From Prosthecodimorpha staleyi (GTDB taxonomy: Bacteria > Pseudomonadota > Alphaproteobacteria > Rhizobiales > Ancalomicrobiaceae), in NCBI RefSeq assembly GCF_018729455.1, contig NZ_JAHHZF010000012.1, positions 179,649 through 243,648 on the forward strand: a stretch of 64,000 bases of DNA. The letters are read 5' to 3'. Positions 17,454-26,020 of the stretch are shown one piece after another. Under the pieces are notes generated by a model. The model saw nothing but the letters and a program-made list of their open reading frames with translations, did no database searches and had not been told where the DNA came from. Each line of letters starts with the position of its first letter. The stretch's first letter is position 1. Made by a program: the position numbers and the translations under genes.

Positions 17454-18704
17454 ATGCCGAAAGCGCCTGCCGAAACCGCCACGCTGCGCGTCGCCGCCGG
17501 GATCGCCGAGATCGGGCGGGAGACCTGGGATGCGCTGGCCAATCCCGGCTGGCGGCTGGCGCCGGGCGGTCCGGTACGTCTGGACGGCGTCGCGGAGGCT
17601 GTGGCGCCGGCCTACAATCCGTTCCTCGCCTATGATTTCCTCTCGGCCCTGGAGGAATCCGGTTCGGTCTCCGCGCGCGCCGGCTGGACGCCGCGGCATC
17701 TCGTGCTGGTGGGGGTCGACGGGGCGACCGCAGCTCTCGCGCCCTGCTACGCCAAGAGCCACAGCCAGGGCGAATATGTCTTCGACCACGCTTGGGCGCA
17801 GGCCTATGAGCGGGCCGGTGGGCGCTACTATCCGAAGCTGCAGGTCTCGGTGCCGTTCACCCCGGCGACCGGCCCGCGCCTGCTGGTCCGGCCCGGTGCG
17901 AACGCGGCGCGCGACCGGGCGCTGCTGGTCGAGGGGCTCGCCGGATTTGCCCGACAGGCCGGCGCCTCCTCGGTCCACGCGACCTTCCTGCTCGACGACG
18001 ATGTCGCCGCCTTCGCGTCCGGCGGATGGCTGGCGCGCACCGACCAGCAGTTCCATTGGCCGAATCGCGGCTTTCGCGACTTCGAGGATTTCCTGGACAG
18101 CTTCCAGAGCCGCAAGCGCAAGCAGGTCAAGCGCGAGCGGCGCGACGCGCTGGCCAATGGCGTCGAGATCGTCGCCAGGACCGGGGCCGAGATCCAGGAG
18201 GCCGACTGGGACGCCTTCTATGCCTTCTATATGGATACCGGCGGCCGCAAATGGGGCCGGCCCTATCTCAACCGCACCGCCTTCGCGCTGATCGGCGAAC
18301 GGCTCGCCGATGCGGTCCTGCTCGTGCTCGCCACCCGCCACGGCCGGCCGATCGCCGGCGCCCTCAACCTGATCGGGTCGGATGCCCTTTATGGCCGCTA
18401 TTGGGGGGCGACCGAGGAGCAGCCCTTCCTGCATTTCGAGGTCTGCTACTATCAGGCGATCGACTTTGCCATCCGCCGCGGTCTCGCTCGGGTCGAGGCC
18501 GGCGCGCAGGGCGAACACAAGCTCGCCCGCGGCTATCTGCCGACGACGACCCGCTCGGCCCATTTCATCGTCGATCCGGGCCTGCGCCGCGCGGTCGACC
18601 GCTACCTGGCCATGGAACGCCAGGAGGTCGCCCAGATCGGCGACATGCTCGCCGCCCACGCGCCCTACCGCCATCCGGACGGCGCCGAGGCCGACGGATT
18701 CTGA
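17454..18704 (+). CDS. FemAB-like GNAT family acyltransferase
   Basis: This 416-residue protein fits the FemAB_like/DUF482 family of duplicated GNAT-fold proteins. Visible landmarks are NPFLAYDFLSALEESGSV near residue 50, HWPNRGFRDFEDFLDSFQSRKRKQVKRER in the middle, and GRYWGATEEQPFLHFEVCYYQAID-type segment near 320. Members occur next to cell-wall or stress genes and the acceptor is not known. No signal peptide is present. The ATG at 17454 (MPKAPAETATLRV) was chosen since homology starts soon after; upstream in-frame sequence is intergenic repeat. Confidence 0.82.
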   Translation: MPKAPAETATLRVAAGIAEIGRETWDALANPGWRLAPGGPVRLDGVAEAVAPAYNPFLAYDFLSALEESGSVSARAGWTPRHLVLVGVDGATAALAPCYAKSHSQGEYVFDHAWAQAYERAGGRYYPKLQVSVPFTPATGPRLLVRPGANAARDRALLVEGLAGFARQAGASSVHATFLLDDDVAAFASGGWLARTDQQFHWPNRGFRDFEDFLDSFQSRKRKQVKRERRDALANGVEIVARTGAEIQEADWDAFYAFYMDTGGRKWGRPYLNRTAFALIGERLADAVLLVLATRHGRPIAGALNLIGSDALYGRYWGATEEQPFLHFEVCYYQAIDFAIRRGLARVEAGAQGEHKLARGYLPTTTRSAHFIVDPGLRRAVDRYLAMERQEVAQIGDMLAAHAPYRHPDGAEADGF

Positions 18705-18973
18705 CGACAGACGCCGGCCACGGGCGTCGGCCGCACAAGCCCGCGCCGAGGGCTTTTGGCGACGGGCGGGGCCGAGCGCCTTCCCGGCGGTTGCGGCGGC
18801 GTGATTTGTGTTCCCCAGGGAACTGCGGCATATCGGGTTTCCTGAGAGAGGACGTCATGTGATCCCTGGCACCCGGTTCGGGCCTGCGCCCGGCCAGATC
18901 CTGCCCCTATCCGATCTGATGCGACGCGGTTGAGCTGGGCTCGTCCGCGAACGCGGACCGATGCGAGCCTCCG

Positions 18974-19771
18974 ATGTCCTCCGATTTCATCAAATACCCG
19001 CGCACGCCCCATCTCGTCGGGTCCCGGCTGCAGCCCGGCGACGACCCGTCCGGCCAGATCCCGGTCGGCGACCTGACCGATGGCATCCTCGTGATCGAGG
19101 AGAAGATCGACGGCGCCAATGCCGGGATCAGCTTCGACGCCGACGGGCGGCTGATGCTGCAGTCGCGCGGCCATCCGCTTGCCGGCGGCCCGCGCGAGGC
19201 GCAGTTCGCGCTCCTCAAGGCCTGGGCGCAGACGATCGAGCCCGACCTGCATGAAGTGCTCGGCCGGCGCTACATCGTCTACGGGGAGTGGTGCTTCGCC
19301 AAGCACACGGTCTTCTACGACCGGCTGCCGCACTATTTCCTGGAATTCGACGTGTTCGACCGGGAGACCGGCCGGTTCCTGTCGACACCCGCACGCCGGA
19401 CCCTGCTCGAGGGACTGCCGATCGTGTCCGTGCCGGTCCTGCATGAGGGCCGGGTCGAGACCCGCAAGGCGCTCGAGGCGCTGATCGCGCCTTCGCTCTA
19501 CAAGTCGAACGACTGGGAGGCGGCGCTGGCTGCGGCCGCCCGCGAGACCGGCCAGGACCCCGCGCGCGTCGCCCGGGAGACCGACCGGAGCCGTCGCGCG
19601 GAAGGGCTCTACGTGAAGCAGGAGCAGGACGGCCGGGTGATCGGCCGGTACAAGTTCGTGCGCGCCGACTTCCTGCAGGCGATCCTGTCGTCCGGCTCGC
19701 ATTGGGCCGACCGGCCGATCGTCACCAACCGGCTCGCCCCTGGCGTCGACCTGTTCGGGGGGCTGGCATGA
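18974..19771 (+). CDS. RNA ligase (Rnl2-like nucleotidyltransferase fold)
   Basis: This 265-residue ATP-dependent ligase is predicted to seal 5'-phosphate and 3'-OH RNA ends. All superfamily motifs are present in order: motif I EKIDGAN with the adenylated Lys44, motif III YIVYGEW, motif IIIa FLEFDVFDR, motif IV EGLYVK and motif V RYKFVR. There is no extra C-terminal domain, so it is a minimal ligase. Its TGA overlaps the ATG of the next gene (ATGA, 19768-19771), which encodes an HD phosphoesterase-kinase fusion able to prepare the ends. The ribosome-binding site is weak. The physiological RNA substrate is unknown. Confidence 0.88.
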   Translation: MSSDFIKYPRTPHLVGSRLQPGDDPSGQIPVGDLTDGILVIEEKIDGANAGISFDADGRLMLQSRGHPLAGGPREAQFALLKAWAQTIEPDLHEVLGRRYIVYGEWCFAKHTVFYDRLPHYFLEFDVFDRETGRFLSTPARRTLLEGLPIVSVPVLHEGRVETRKALEALIAPSLYKSNDWEAALAAAARETGQDPARVARETDRSRRAEGLYVKQEQDGRVIGRYKFVRADFLQAILSSGSHWADRPIVTNRLAPGVDLFGGLA

Positions 19772-20886
19772 CCTGGCTGCCGCTGCTCCTGTCCGAGACG
19801 CCCGACACCGCCGCGATCGCCGGCGCCTGGCCGGCGGTGGCAGCCATGGCCGCCTGCCCGCAGGACCGGGTCTATCACGCCGAGGGCGATGTCTGGACCC
19901 ATACCCAAATGGTGGTCGGCGAGCTTCTCGCCGACCCGGCCTATCGCGCCTTCGATCCCGAGACCCGCCAGGCGCTCCTGCTCGCGGCCTGGTTCCACGA
20001 TGTCGCCAAGCCGGCGACGACCGTGGAGGAATGGGATGGTACCGAGAACCGCATGCGCATCCGTCAGCCCGGCCATGCCCGGCTCGGCGCACGCATGGCC
20101 TGGACGGCGCTGTGGCGCGCCGGCCTGCCGCTTCCCTTGCGTGAGCAGGTGCAATGGCTGATCGCCTGGCACCAGAAGCCGTTCCACCTCTGGACCGCAA
20201 CGGACATGCGCCGAGAGGCGATCACCTTCGCGGCCGTCGGCCATTGGCGCGCGCTCCTCACCCTGGTCCGCGCCGACAATCGCGGCCGCATCGCGCCGAA
20301 TGCGGACGAAACGACCGAAAAGCTCGACCTCCTGGAGCTCTGGCTCGAGGAGCAGGATCTGCTCGACCACCCCTTCCCCTTCGCCAATGACGAGAGCCGC
20401 GTCCGCTTCTTCGCCACACCCAGCCGCGCGCCCGACTATGCGGCGCCCGCGCCGAAAGGCAGCCGGGTCGTCGTCCTGTCCGGCCTGCCGGGGGCCGGCA
20501 AGGATACCCACGCCGCGGCCGCCCTGAAGGACCTGCCGCAGGTCTCCCTCGACCGGCTGCGCGGCACGTTGGGGATCGATCCGGAAGACCCGCAGGGCCG
20601 CGTCGTGCAGGCCGTCCACGAGGCCGCACGGGTGCACCTGCGTCGGCGCGAGCCCTTCGTGTGGAACGCAACCAACCTGACCCGGCAGTTGCGCACCAAG
20701 GTGCTCGGCCTGCTGCTCGACTACGAGGCCGAGATCGCGATCCACGCCTTCGACCGCCCGGAGGCGAAGATTCTCGCTCAGAACCGCGCCCGCGATGCCG
20801 TCGTCCCCGACGCCGTGATCCGCCGCCTCGCCGACAAATGGGAACCGCCGAGCCTGATCGAGGCGCACCGGGTAGAGTGGGTGTAG
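19768..20886 (+). CDS. HD-Pnk: HD-domain phosphoesterase fused to polynucleotide 5'-kinase
   Basis: This 372-residue fusion should heal broken RNA ends: the HD domain removes 2',3'-cyclic or 3'-phosphates and the kinase adds a 5'-phosphate. The N-terminal HD domain (~residues 30-215) shows WTHTQ, then WFHDVAKP, then GHARLG and a WHQKPF segment. The C-terminal P-loop kinase (~231-372) has GLPGAGKDT at ~238-246, SLDRLR and WNATNLTRQLR, as in polynucleotide-kinase-like ATPases. This architecture is that of the characterised Runella HD-Pnk, as I recall it. It is translationally coupled to the RNA ligase upstream. A strong hairpin follows the stop (20912-20936). Confidence 0.88.
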   Translation: MTWLPLLLSETPDTAAIAGAWPAVAAMAACPQDRVYHAEGDVWTHTQMVVGELLADPAYRAFDPETRQALLLAAWFHDVAKPATTVEEWDGTENRMRIRQPGHARLGARMAWTALWRAGLPLPLREQVQWLIAWHQKPFHLWTATDMRREAITFAAVGHWRALLTLVRADNRGRIAPNADETTEKLDLLELWLEEQDLLDHPFPFANDESRVRFFATPSRAPDYAAPAPKGSRVVVLSGLPGAGKDTHAAAALKDLPQVSLDRLRGTLGIDPEDPQGRVVQAVHEAARVHLRRREPFVWNATNLTRQLRTKVLGLLLDYEAEIAIHAFDRPEAKILAQNRARDAVVPDAVIRRLADKWEPPSLIEAHRVEWV

Positions 20887-20911
20887 GGTTTGCCGAAAGG
20901 CGACCGCCCGA

Positions 20912-20936
20912 CCCTGCCGCCGCTGAGGCGGCAGGG
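20912..20936 (+). terminator. hairpin after the RNA-repair pair
   Basis: A 10-bp perfect stem (20912-20921 with 20927-20936) with a GCTGA loop lies 25 bp after the HD-Pnk stop. There is no T-run, but its stability suggests termination or attenuation before the HIT gene. Confidence 0.5.
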
Positions 20937-21026
20937 CACCCGCTCGGCGGGATTGACCGCCACCGGCGCCGGCCTTACTCAGCGATGAAACAACACGCCA
21001 CCCGCACGCCCTGCCCGGAGCCGCCC

Positions 21027-21449
21027 ATGTCCACGGCCTATGACAGCAACAACATCTTCGCCAAGATCCTGCGCGGCGAGATCCCCTGCTTCCGGCTCTA
21101 CGAGGATGAGCGCACCCTCGCTTTCATGGACATCATGCCGGCGACCGACGGCCATTGCCTGGTCATCCCCAAGACACCCGCGCGCAACATCTTCGACTGC
21201 CCGGCCGAGGATCTGGCGGCAGTGACGGCGGTTGTGCAGAAGCTCGCGCTGGCCACCCGCAAGGCCTTCTCGGCCGACGGTGTGACCATCCAGCAGTTCA
21301 ACGAGGCGGCCGGCGGGCAGGAGGTGTTCCACCTGCATTTCCATGTCATTCCGCGCAAGGAGGGCGAGAAGCTGCGTCCCCTGCCCCGCTCGGTGGCCGA
21401 CATGGCCGAACTCGGCCGGCAGGCCGACGCCATCCGCGCCGCGCTCTGA
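21027..21449 (+). CDS. HIT family nucleotide hydrolase/transferase
   Basis: This 140-residue protein carries the histidine triad H102-L-H104-F-H106-V-I, plus FAKILRGEIPCFRLYEDE and FMDIMPATDGHCLVIPK, typical of HINT-type purine nucleoside phosphoramidases in the cytoplasm. The ATG at 21027 was chosen over one at 20985 because GGAG lies 6 nt upstream and homology starts there. It follows the ligase/HD-Pnk pair on the same strand with a 140-bp gap that holds a strong hairpin, so cotranscription is uncertain. Confidence 0.92.
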   Translation: MSTAYDSNNIFAKILRGEIPCFRLYEDERTLAFMDIMPATDGHCLVIPKTPARNIFDCPAEDLAAVTAVVQKLALATRKAFSADGVTIQQFNEAAGGQEVFHLHFHVIPRKEGEKLRPLPRSVADMAELGRQADAIRAAL

Positions 21450-21523
21450 CGGCATTCGCCTTCACACCGTCTGCGGCCCAGCGGCACCCGAGGCCATGAT
21501 GTCGGGGTCGCAGACGACGCGAC

Positions 21524-21880
21524 CTACGCCCCGGCCGCCAAGGCGGCCAGGATGACGGCGTCGCCCACGGCGACGCCGGCCAGCACGCTACGGCCGGTGA
21601 AATGATAGGCGAGGAATCCGGCCAGGACCGCGCCGAGGCGGACGCCGAGCGGCAGGACGCCGACCGAGCCCATCGGATGGCCGACCAGCAGCGCCACCTG
21701 CGCGGCGATGACGGCGGCGGCGACCGCACGCGCCCATTCGAACAGCGGATGGCTGGCAGAGAGCCGCGACCCGATCACGATGCCAGCGAGCCGCAGGCCC
21801 GCGATCACTGCCACGCCGGCCACCAGCACGAAGGCGGTCAGCCCGATGTCGCCGGGATGCGCGAAGGCCGGACCGTTCAC
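21524..21880 (-). CDS. azlD: AzlD family membrane protein
   Basis: This 118-residue protein has three to four hydrophobic helices and the AzlD pattern, ending with GRSVLAGVAVGDAVILAAL. AzlC-AzlD form a two-component exporter for branched-chain amino acids and analogues. Its GTG start overlaps the TGA of the upstream azlC (21877-21880), so the two are translationally coupled. This is the second of two consecutive azlCD pairs. Confidence 0.82.
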   Translation of the reverse strand: MNGPAFAHPGDIGLTAFVLVAGVAVIAGLRLAGIVIGSRLSASHPLFEWARAVAAAVIAAQVALLVGHPMGSVGVLPLGVRLGAVLAGFLAYHFTGRSVLAGVAVGDAVILAALAAGA

Positions 21881-22680
21881 GGCACCTCCGGCGGCAGGAT
21901 GCGGCGCCACAGGCGCACCGTCGCGAAGGCCAGCGTGCCGCCGACGAGGCCGACGCCGATCAGGGTGAAATCCTTCAGAACGGGTTCGAGCAGCGGCGCC
22001 GCGACGGCCCCGATGGCGATCGCCAGCCAGGGCGTGGCGCTGCGCGCCGAACCGGCCGCATTGAACAGGAGATGCATCGGCAGGATAAAGACCAGGAGCG
22101 CCGTTACCAGCGGCGGCAGGGCCGCGGCGGCCTGGTGGCCGATCGCTCCGGCGGCGAGACTGAACGTCATGAAGGCCATCGCGTAGCCGGAGAAGAAGGG
22201 CAGACGTGCGGCCTCGGGCAGGAGCGGCAGGCGCTGCTGGGCCATCGACCAGGGCACCGTCGAGATCGCCTGCGCGATCGGCAGGGCGAAACGGCGCCGG
22301 TCGCGCGCGCCGAACAGCGGCAGCACCGAGACGACCATCGGCAGAAGCGGGATCGAGGCCAGCAGTACCGAAAGCGCGGTCGGCGCCAGCATGGCACCCT
22401 GCGCGATGCCATGGGCGAGCACCACCTGCGCCGACATCCACCAGACCCCGGCGCCGACGATAAGCATCTCGCCGAACGACAGGCCGGCTTCGCGGGCGAG
22501 CGTCCCGAAGGCCAGGAAGTTGAGGACCGGCACCAGCGTCGACCCGTCGAGCGTCGCGCGCGCGCCGGCGAGTACCCACTCGGGCAGGGTCGGCGGGCGC
22601 GGCGGCGGCCGGACGATTTCGGTCGGCAGTTCGTCGGCTGCAAGGCGCGGCGCGTCGGCCCGCCGCCGAAACCAATCCAT
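21877..22680 (-). CDS. azlC: AzlC family amino-acid exporter subunit
   Basis: This 267-residue multi-pass membrane protein matches AzlC (LIV-E family). Landmarks are the helix with GVWWMSAQVVLA, the loop LPLFGARDRRRFALPIAQ and a C-terminal pair of helices. The N-terminal ~30 residues are a charged cytoplasmic tail rich in Arg and Pro. It is coupled to azlD downstream by a GTGA overlap and lies 153 bp after another azlCD pair. The exported substrate is unknown. Confidence 0.85.
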   Translation of the reverse strand: MDWFRRRADAPRLAADELPTEIVRPPPRPPTLPEWVLAGARATLDGSTLVPVLNFLAFGTLAREAGLSFGEMLIVGAGVWWMSAQVVLAHGIAQGAMLAPTALSVLLASIPLLPMVVSVLPLFGARDRRRFALPIAQAISTVPWSMAQQRLPLLPEAARLPFFSGYAMAFMTFSLAAGAIGHQAAAALPPLVTALLVFILPMHLLFNAAGSARSATPWLAIAIGAVAAPLLEPVLKDFTLIGVGLVGGTLAFATVRLWRRILPPEVP

Positions 22681-22833
22681 GGCTGGCTCAACTCCGCTTG
22701 ACGCCAGTATCGCCCGTGGCGACGCGGATCGGAAGGCCCCAAGCGCGCATCGGCCGCGGTCCGGCCGGCCTTGCCGGCTTGCGCCGGGCTCGGCACGAAC
22801 GGGTCCGGCGCGCTGCCCGCGATGCCTCGGACC

Positions 22834-23208
22834 CTACGGCATGCCGACGAGGCCGGCCCAGAGTCCGAGCAGCACCGCCTCGCCGACGAGCACGGCGACC
22901 AGCACGTTGTTGCGCGACGCCTTGTAGGCGGCGAAGCCGGCCGCGACCGACAGGAGCCGCAGCCACATCGGCGCCAGCCCCAGGCTGCCGGACGGCAGGA
23001 AGATCAGTTGGGCGATCACCCCGGCGACCAGGGCGGTGGCGACCGACTTCACATAGGTGAAGATCGCGCTGTCGTCGGACAGCCGCCCGGCGAGGACTAC
23101 GCCAAGGATGCGCCACATGTCGTTGGCGAACCAACCGGCGATCAGAATGAAGAGATAGGGCCACCACCAGGCATCGAACTGGTGATAGGTGGCGGTCAGG
23201 AGATTCAC
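22834..23208 (-). CDS. azlD: AzlD family membrane protein (first pair)
   Basis: This 124-residue AzlD-type protein has about four hydrophobic helices. It begins MNLLTATYHQFDAWWWPYL and contains WFANDMWRILGV and a YKASRNNVLVAVLVGEAVLL ending typical of the family. Its GTG start overlaps the stop of the upstream azlC (23205-23208). It is longer and clearly diverged from the second AzlD, so the two pairs are not a recent duplication. Confidence 0.82.
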   Translation of the reverse strand: MNLLTATYHQFDAWWWPYLFILIAGWFANDMWRILGVVLAGRLSDDSAIFTYVKSVATALVAGVIAQLIFLPSGSLGLAPMWLRLLSVAAGFAAYKASRNNVLVAVLVGEAVLLGLWAGLVGMP

Positions 23209-24008
23209 GGTCCGACCTCCATCCCGGCATTCTCGGTCGCCGCCGGCACCCGCCGGCGCCGCCCAGCATCGATCCGGCGTCCGACCAGGAAGGCGGCCGT
23301 GCCGCCGACGAGGCCCGTCCAGATCAATTCGAAATTCGGCTCCAGCCAGTGCATCGCCGGCCAGGCCGCGACGCCGAAGGCCAGCGCCAGCCGGTCGGAG
23401 GCAAGCCGCGCCGCGCCCCAGAGCGAAACGGTGAAATAGAGCGGGGTCAGCAGCGTCAGCCCGGCGGCGAGCAGCGGCGGCAGCGCGCCGGCCAGTTCGT
23501 GCGAGACGCCGGCGACGATCATCGCCCCGGAGGTCAACGTGACCGCGAAACCGGCGAAATAGGCGGCCCGCGCCTCGCGCGGCAGGCCGGGCAGCTTGGC
23601 CATGCCGAAGACCCAGGCGGTCACGGCCACGAAATGCGACAGGAACAGGAGCGTGAGCTTCGAGGTTCGCTCGGCGCGCATCACGGGCACGATCGACATG
23701 ACCATCGGCATCAGCCGGAAGGCCGACAGGCTGACGGCGATGAAGGTCGCCGCCAGCGAGGCCCCGGTCTGCACCGCGCCAACCAGCACCACGCAGGACG
23801 GCAGCGCCCAGATCCCGCCGGCCATCACGACCGTCTCGACCAGCCCGATCCCCGAGGCGCGGGCCAACCCGGCGAAGCCGACGAAGGAGGCCATCAGGAT
23901 CATGGCCGGGATCGACAGGAACTGACGCGCGCCGCGCGCGAACCAGCGCGCGGTGGAGACGGTCTCGGCAGGATTGGCAGGATCGGCAGGATCGGCAGGG
24001 TTATCCAT
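23205..24008 (-). CDS. azlC: AzlC family amino-acid exporter subunit (first pair)
   Basis: This 267-residue AzlC-type membrane protein matches the downstream paralogue in length and helix layout (GGIWALPSCVVLVGA, LSAFRLMPMVMSIVPVMRAE). The ATG at 24008 was chosen because it gives the same length as the paralogue; ATG 24038 and 24101 are alternatives. The N-terminus is encoded by a 9-nt tandem repeat (about 23967-24000) giving P-A-D/N repeats, a likely slippage site that leaves the frame intact. It is coupled to azlD by a GTGA overlap. Confidence 0.82.
   Translation of the reverse strand: MDNPADPADPANPAETVSTARWFARGARQFLSIPAMILMASFVGFAGLARASGIGLVETVVMAGGIWALPSCVVLVGAVQTGASLAATFIAVSLSAFRLMPMVMSIVPVMRAERTSKLTLLFLSHFVAVTAWVFGMAKLPGLPREARAAYFAGFAVTLTSGAMIVAGVSHELAGALPPLLAAGLTLLTPLYFTVSLWGAARLASDRLALAFGVAAWPAMHWLEPNFELIWTGLVGGTAAFLVGRRIDAGRRRRVPAATENAGMEVGP
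23967..24000 (+). repeat. 9-bp tandem repeat
   Basis: Nearly four units of GGCAGGAT(C/T) in a row, within the N-terminal coding part of azlC. Unit length is a multiple of three, so copy-number change would not shift the frame. Confidence 0.8.
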
Positions 24009-24146
24009 CGGGCGCCCCGAATTCGGCGCCCCGGACATAAGGGGGATCCGCCCGGCAGGCAACCGGACAGGGCCGCAGGGCACGAATGCGGGAGCCGTCA
24101 AGGGCCGCCCGTTCGCAGAGGCACGGCGGTCCGGGACGAACCGGGG

Positions 24147-24533
24147 TCAGCCCGCCCCGTGGAACACCGCCTCGATATTGTGGCCGTCGGGATCGAGGAC
24201 GAAGGCCGCGTAGTAGTTCGGGTGGTAATGCGGCCGGAGGCCGGGCGGGCCGTTGTCGATGGCAAGCATGGCCATGGCGGCGCGATGGAAGGCGTCGACA
24301 GCCGCTCGGTCCGGAGCCCGGAAGGCGACGTGCAGGCAGCCGGTCAGGGCCTGCCCGGAAGCGATCCAGAAGGACGGCTTGCCGTTCGCACCAAAACCGC
24401 AATGCGCCTCCGCGCCGGTCTCCGCCGCCGTCACCTCCATGACGACGCCATAGCCGAGCGGGTCCAGCACGGCCTCGTAGAAGGCGCGCGAGCGGGCAAG
24501 GTCGGAGACGGGAACGCCGATATGGTCGAGCAT
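24147..24533 (-). CDS. VOC family (glyoxalase-like) protein
   Basis: This 128-residue protein has the vicinal oxygen chelate fold pattern: MLDHIGVPVSDLARSRAFYEAVLDPLGY at the N-terminus, HVAFRAPDRAAVDAFHRAA in the middle and YYAAFVLDPDGHNIEAVF at the C-terminus with the conserved D-P-D-G-x-N-x-E. Metal ligands His4 and the C-terminal Glu are in place. Such proteins range from isomerases to antibiotic-binding proteins; the substrate is unknown. Confidence 0.9.
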   Translation of the reverse strand: MLDHIGVPVSDLARSRAFYEAVLDPLGYGVVMEVTAAETGAEAHCGFGANGKPSFWIASGQALTGCLHVAFRAPDRAAVDAFHRAAMAMLAIDNGPPGLRPHYHPNYYAAFVLDPDGHNIEAVFHGAG

Positions 24534-24651
24534 GTCTGAGCACCCAGAGTCAAAATGGGACCTTGCATCAGGCGACCGGCCCGCGCATGCGGGAGACGGT
24601 ATCGAAGACAACCTGCGACGCACAGCCGGGAATAGCACGGTCCCGTCGGCC

Positions 24652-25728
24652 TCAGCCGACCCGGCCGGCCCGCGCCAGACCATGGGCGACCAGGCGGTCG
24701 ATCAGCTCGGCATAGCCGATCCCGCTGGCCGCCATGGCTTTCGGGTACATGCTGATATTGGTGAAGCCCGGGATGGTGTTGAGTTCGTTCACGACGAAGC
24801 GGTCGTCGTCCATCAGGAAGAAGTCGGCCCGGGCCATGCCGTCGCAGCCGAGCGCCCGGAAGGCGCGGGCGGCGGTCTCCTTGAGCGCCGCCTCGACCGC
24901 ATCGGGCAGTTCGACCGGAACCTTCAGCGCCGCGCCGGCCTCGTCGACATATTTGGCGTCGTAGGTATAGAAGCCGTGGCTTTCGGCCGGCACGATCTCG
25001 CCCGGCCGGGACACGAACAGGCCGCCGGCCGGGTCTTCCAGAACGGCGAATTCGATCTCGCGCCCCTTGATGAATTCCTCGGCGAGCAGCTTGCGGTCGT
25101 GGCGGAAGCCTTCCTCGAGCGCGGCCGCATAGCCGGCCTCGTCGACCACCTTGCTGACGCCGACCGAGGAACCCTGCCGGGCCGGTTTGACGAAGAGCGG
25201 CAGGCCGAGTGCGGCCTCGAGCGCCGCAAATGTCGGCTCCGCACCCTGGTGGACGGTCACCGAACGCGCGACGGGGACGCCGGCTTCGATCAGAAGGCGC
25301 TTGGCCACGTCCTTGTCGAGCGCATTGGCCGAGCCGATGATGCCGCATCCGACCAACGGAATGCGCGCAACCTCGGCGAGCCCCTGAACGGACCCATCCT
25401 CGCCCTGCAGTCCGTGCAGAACCGGAAAGAGAACGCCTATCTCCGGGACTTCGTAGGGTGCGCCACTTTGCGGAATGGCCAGTGCCCGTCCCTGCCCGCC
25501 CGGGATCAGGCAGATCTCGGTGCCGGTTTCCGGCCGCTCCGGCACGCCGTCCTCGAAACGGCTGAGCAGCCAGCGGCCGTCCCGGGTGATGTAGACCGGC
25601 ACGATGTCGTAGTTCGTCGGCGCCAGTGCGCGCATCACGTTGGTACCCGACATGACCGACACCTCATGCTCGGCGGACCGGCCGCCAAACAGAACAGCGA
25701 TGCGCAGCCGGTTCGAAATCGTGGCCAT
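24652..25728 (-). CDS. ddlA: D-alanine-D-alanine ligase
   Basis: This 358-residue ATP-grasp enzyme joins two D-alanines for peptidoglycan synthesis in the cytoplasm. The N-terminal FGGRSAEHEVSVMSG, the FPVLHGLQGEDGSVQG segment, KPARQGSSVGVSKV and the C-terminal FVVNELNTIPGFTNISMYPK are all standard. The length and sequence are DdlA-like rather than DdlB-like (~305 residues). The ATG at 25728 has GGAG 6 nt upstream. It is a stand-alone gene here, away from the mur cluster. Confidence 0.95.
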   Translation of the reverse strand: MATISNRLRIAVLFGGRSAEHEVSVMSGTNVMRALAPTNYDIVPVYITRDGRWLLSRFEDGVPERPETGTEICLIPGGQGRALAIPQSGAPYEVPEIGVLFPVLHGLQGEDGSVQGLAEVARIPLVGCGIIGSANALDKDVAKRLLIEAGVPVARSVTVHQGAEPTFAALEAALGLPLFVKPARQGSSVGVSKVVDEAGYAAALEEGFRHDRKLLAEEFIKGREIEFAVLEDPAGGLFVSRPGEIVPAESHGFYTYDAKYVDEAGAALKVPVELPDAVEAALKETAARAFRALGCDGMARADFFLMDDDRFVVNELNTIPGFTNISMYPKAMAASGIGYAELIDRLVAHGLARAGRVG

Positions 25729-26020
25729 GGAAAACTCCGGGACGTCGCGGGCGCAACTGGCCGCTGGAAGTGTCGGGCAGGCAGACGGCACACCGACTCA
25801 GCGGAGACGTCGCCTTTCCGTCCTACCTCATCGCCCCGGGCGCCGGAATTGCGGCAAAGCCCTGCCGAGCCACATGCAGGCGGTGCAGCAAGCGCAAAGA
25901 TGGAGAGGGCCGCCCGAGCAGCGGCGAAGCCGGCGGGCCAGAGCGCCGGTGCTCACGCAAAGGCCCGCCCGGGTTGGTCTCCGGACGGGCCGATCGATCG
26001 TCGCATCGTGAGCGGGCAGC

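Noticed and set aside
18867..18882. TGGCAC followed by TTCG as a sigma-54 promoter for the RNA-repair pair
   Set aside because: The spacer is one base short and the -12 element lacks TTGC, so the match is too weak to claim.
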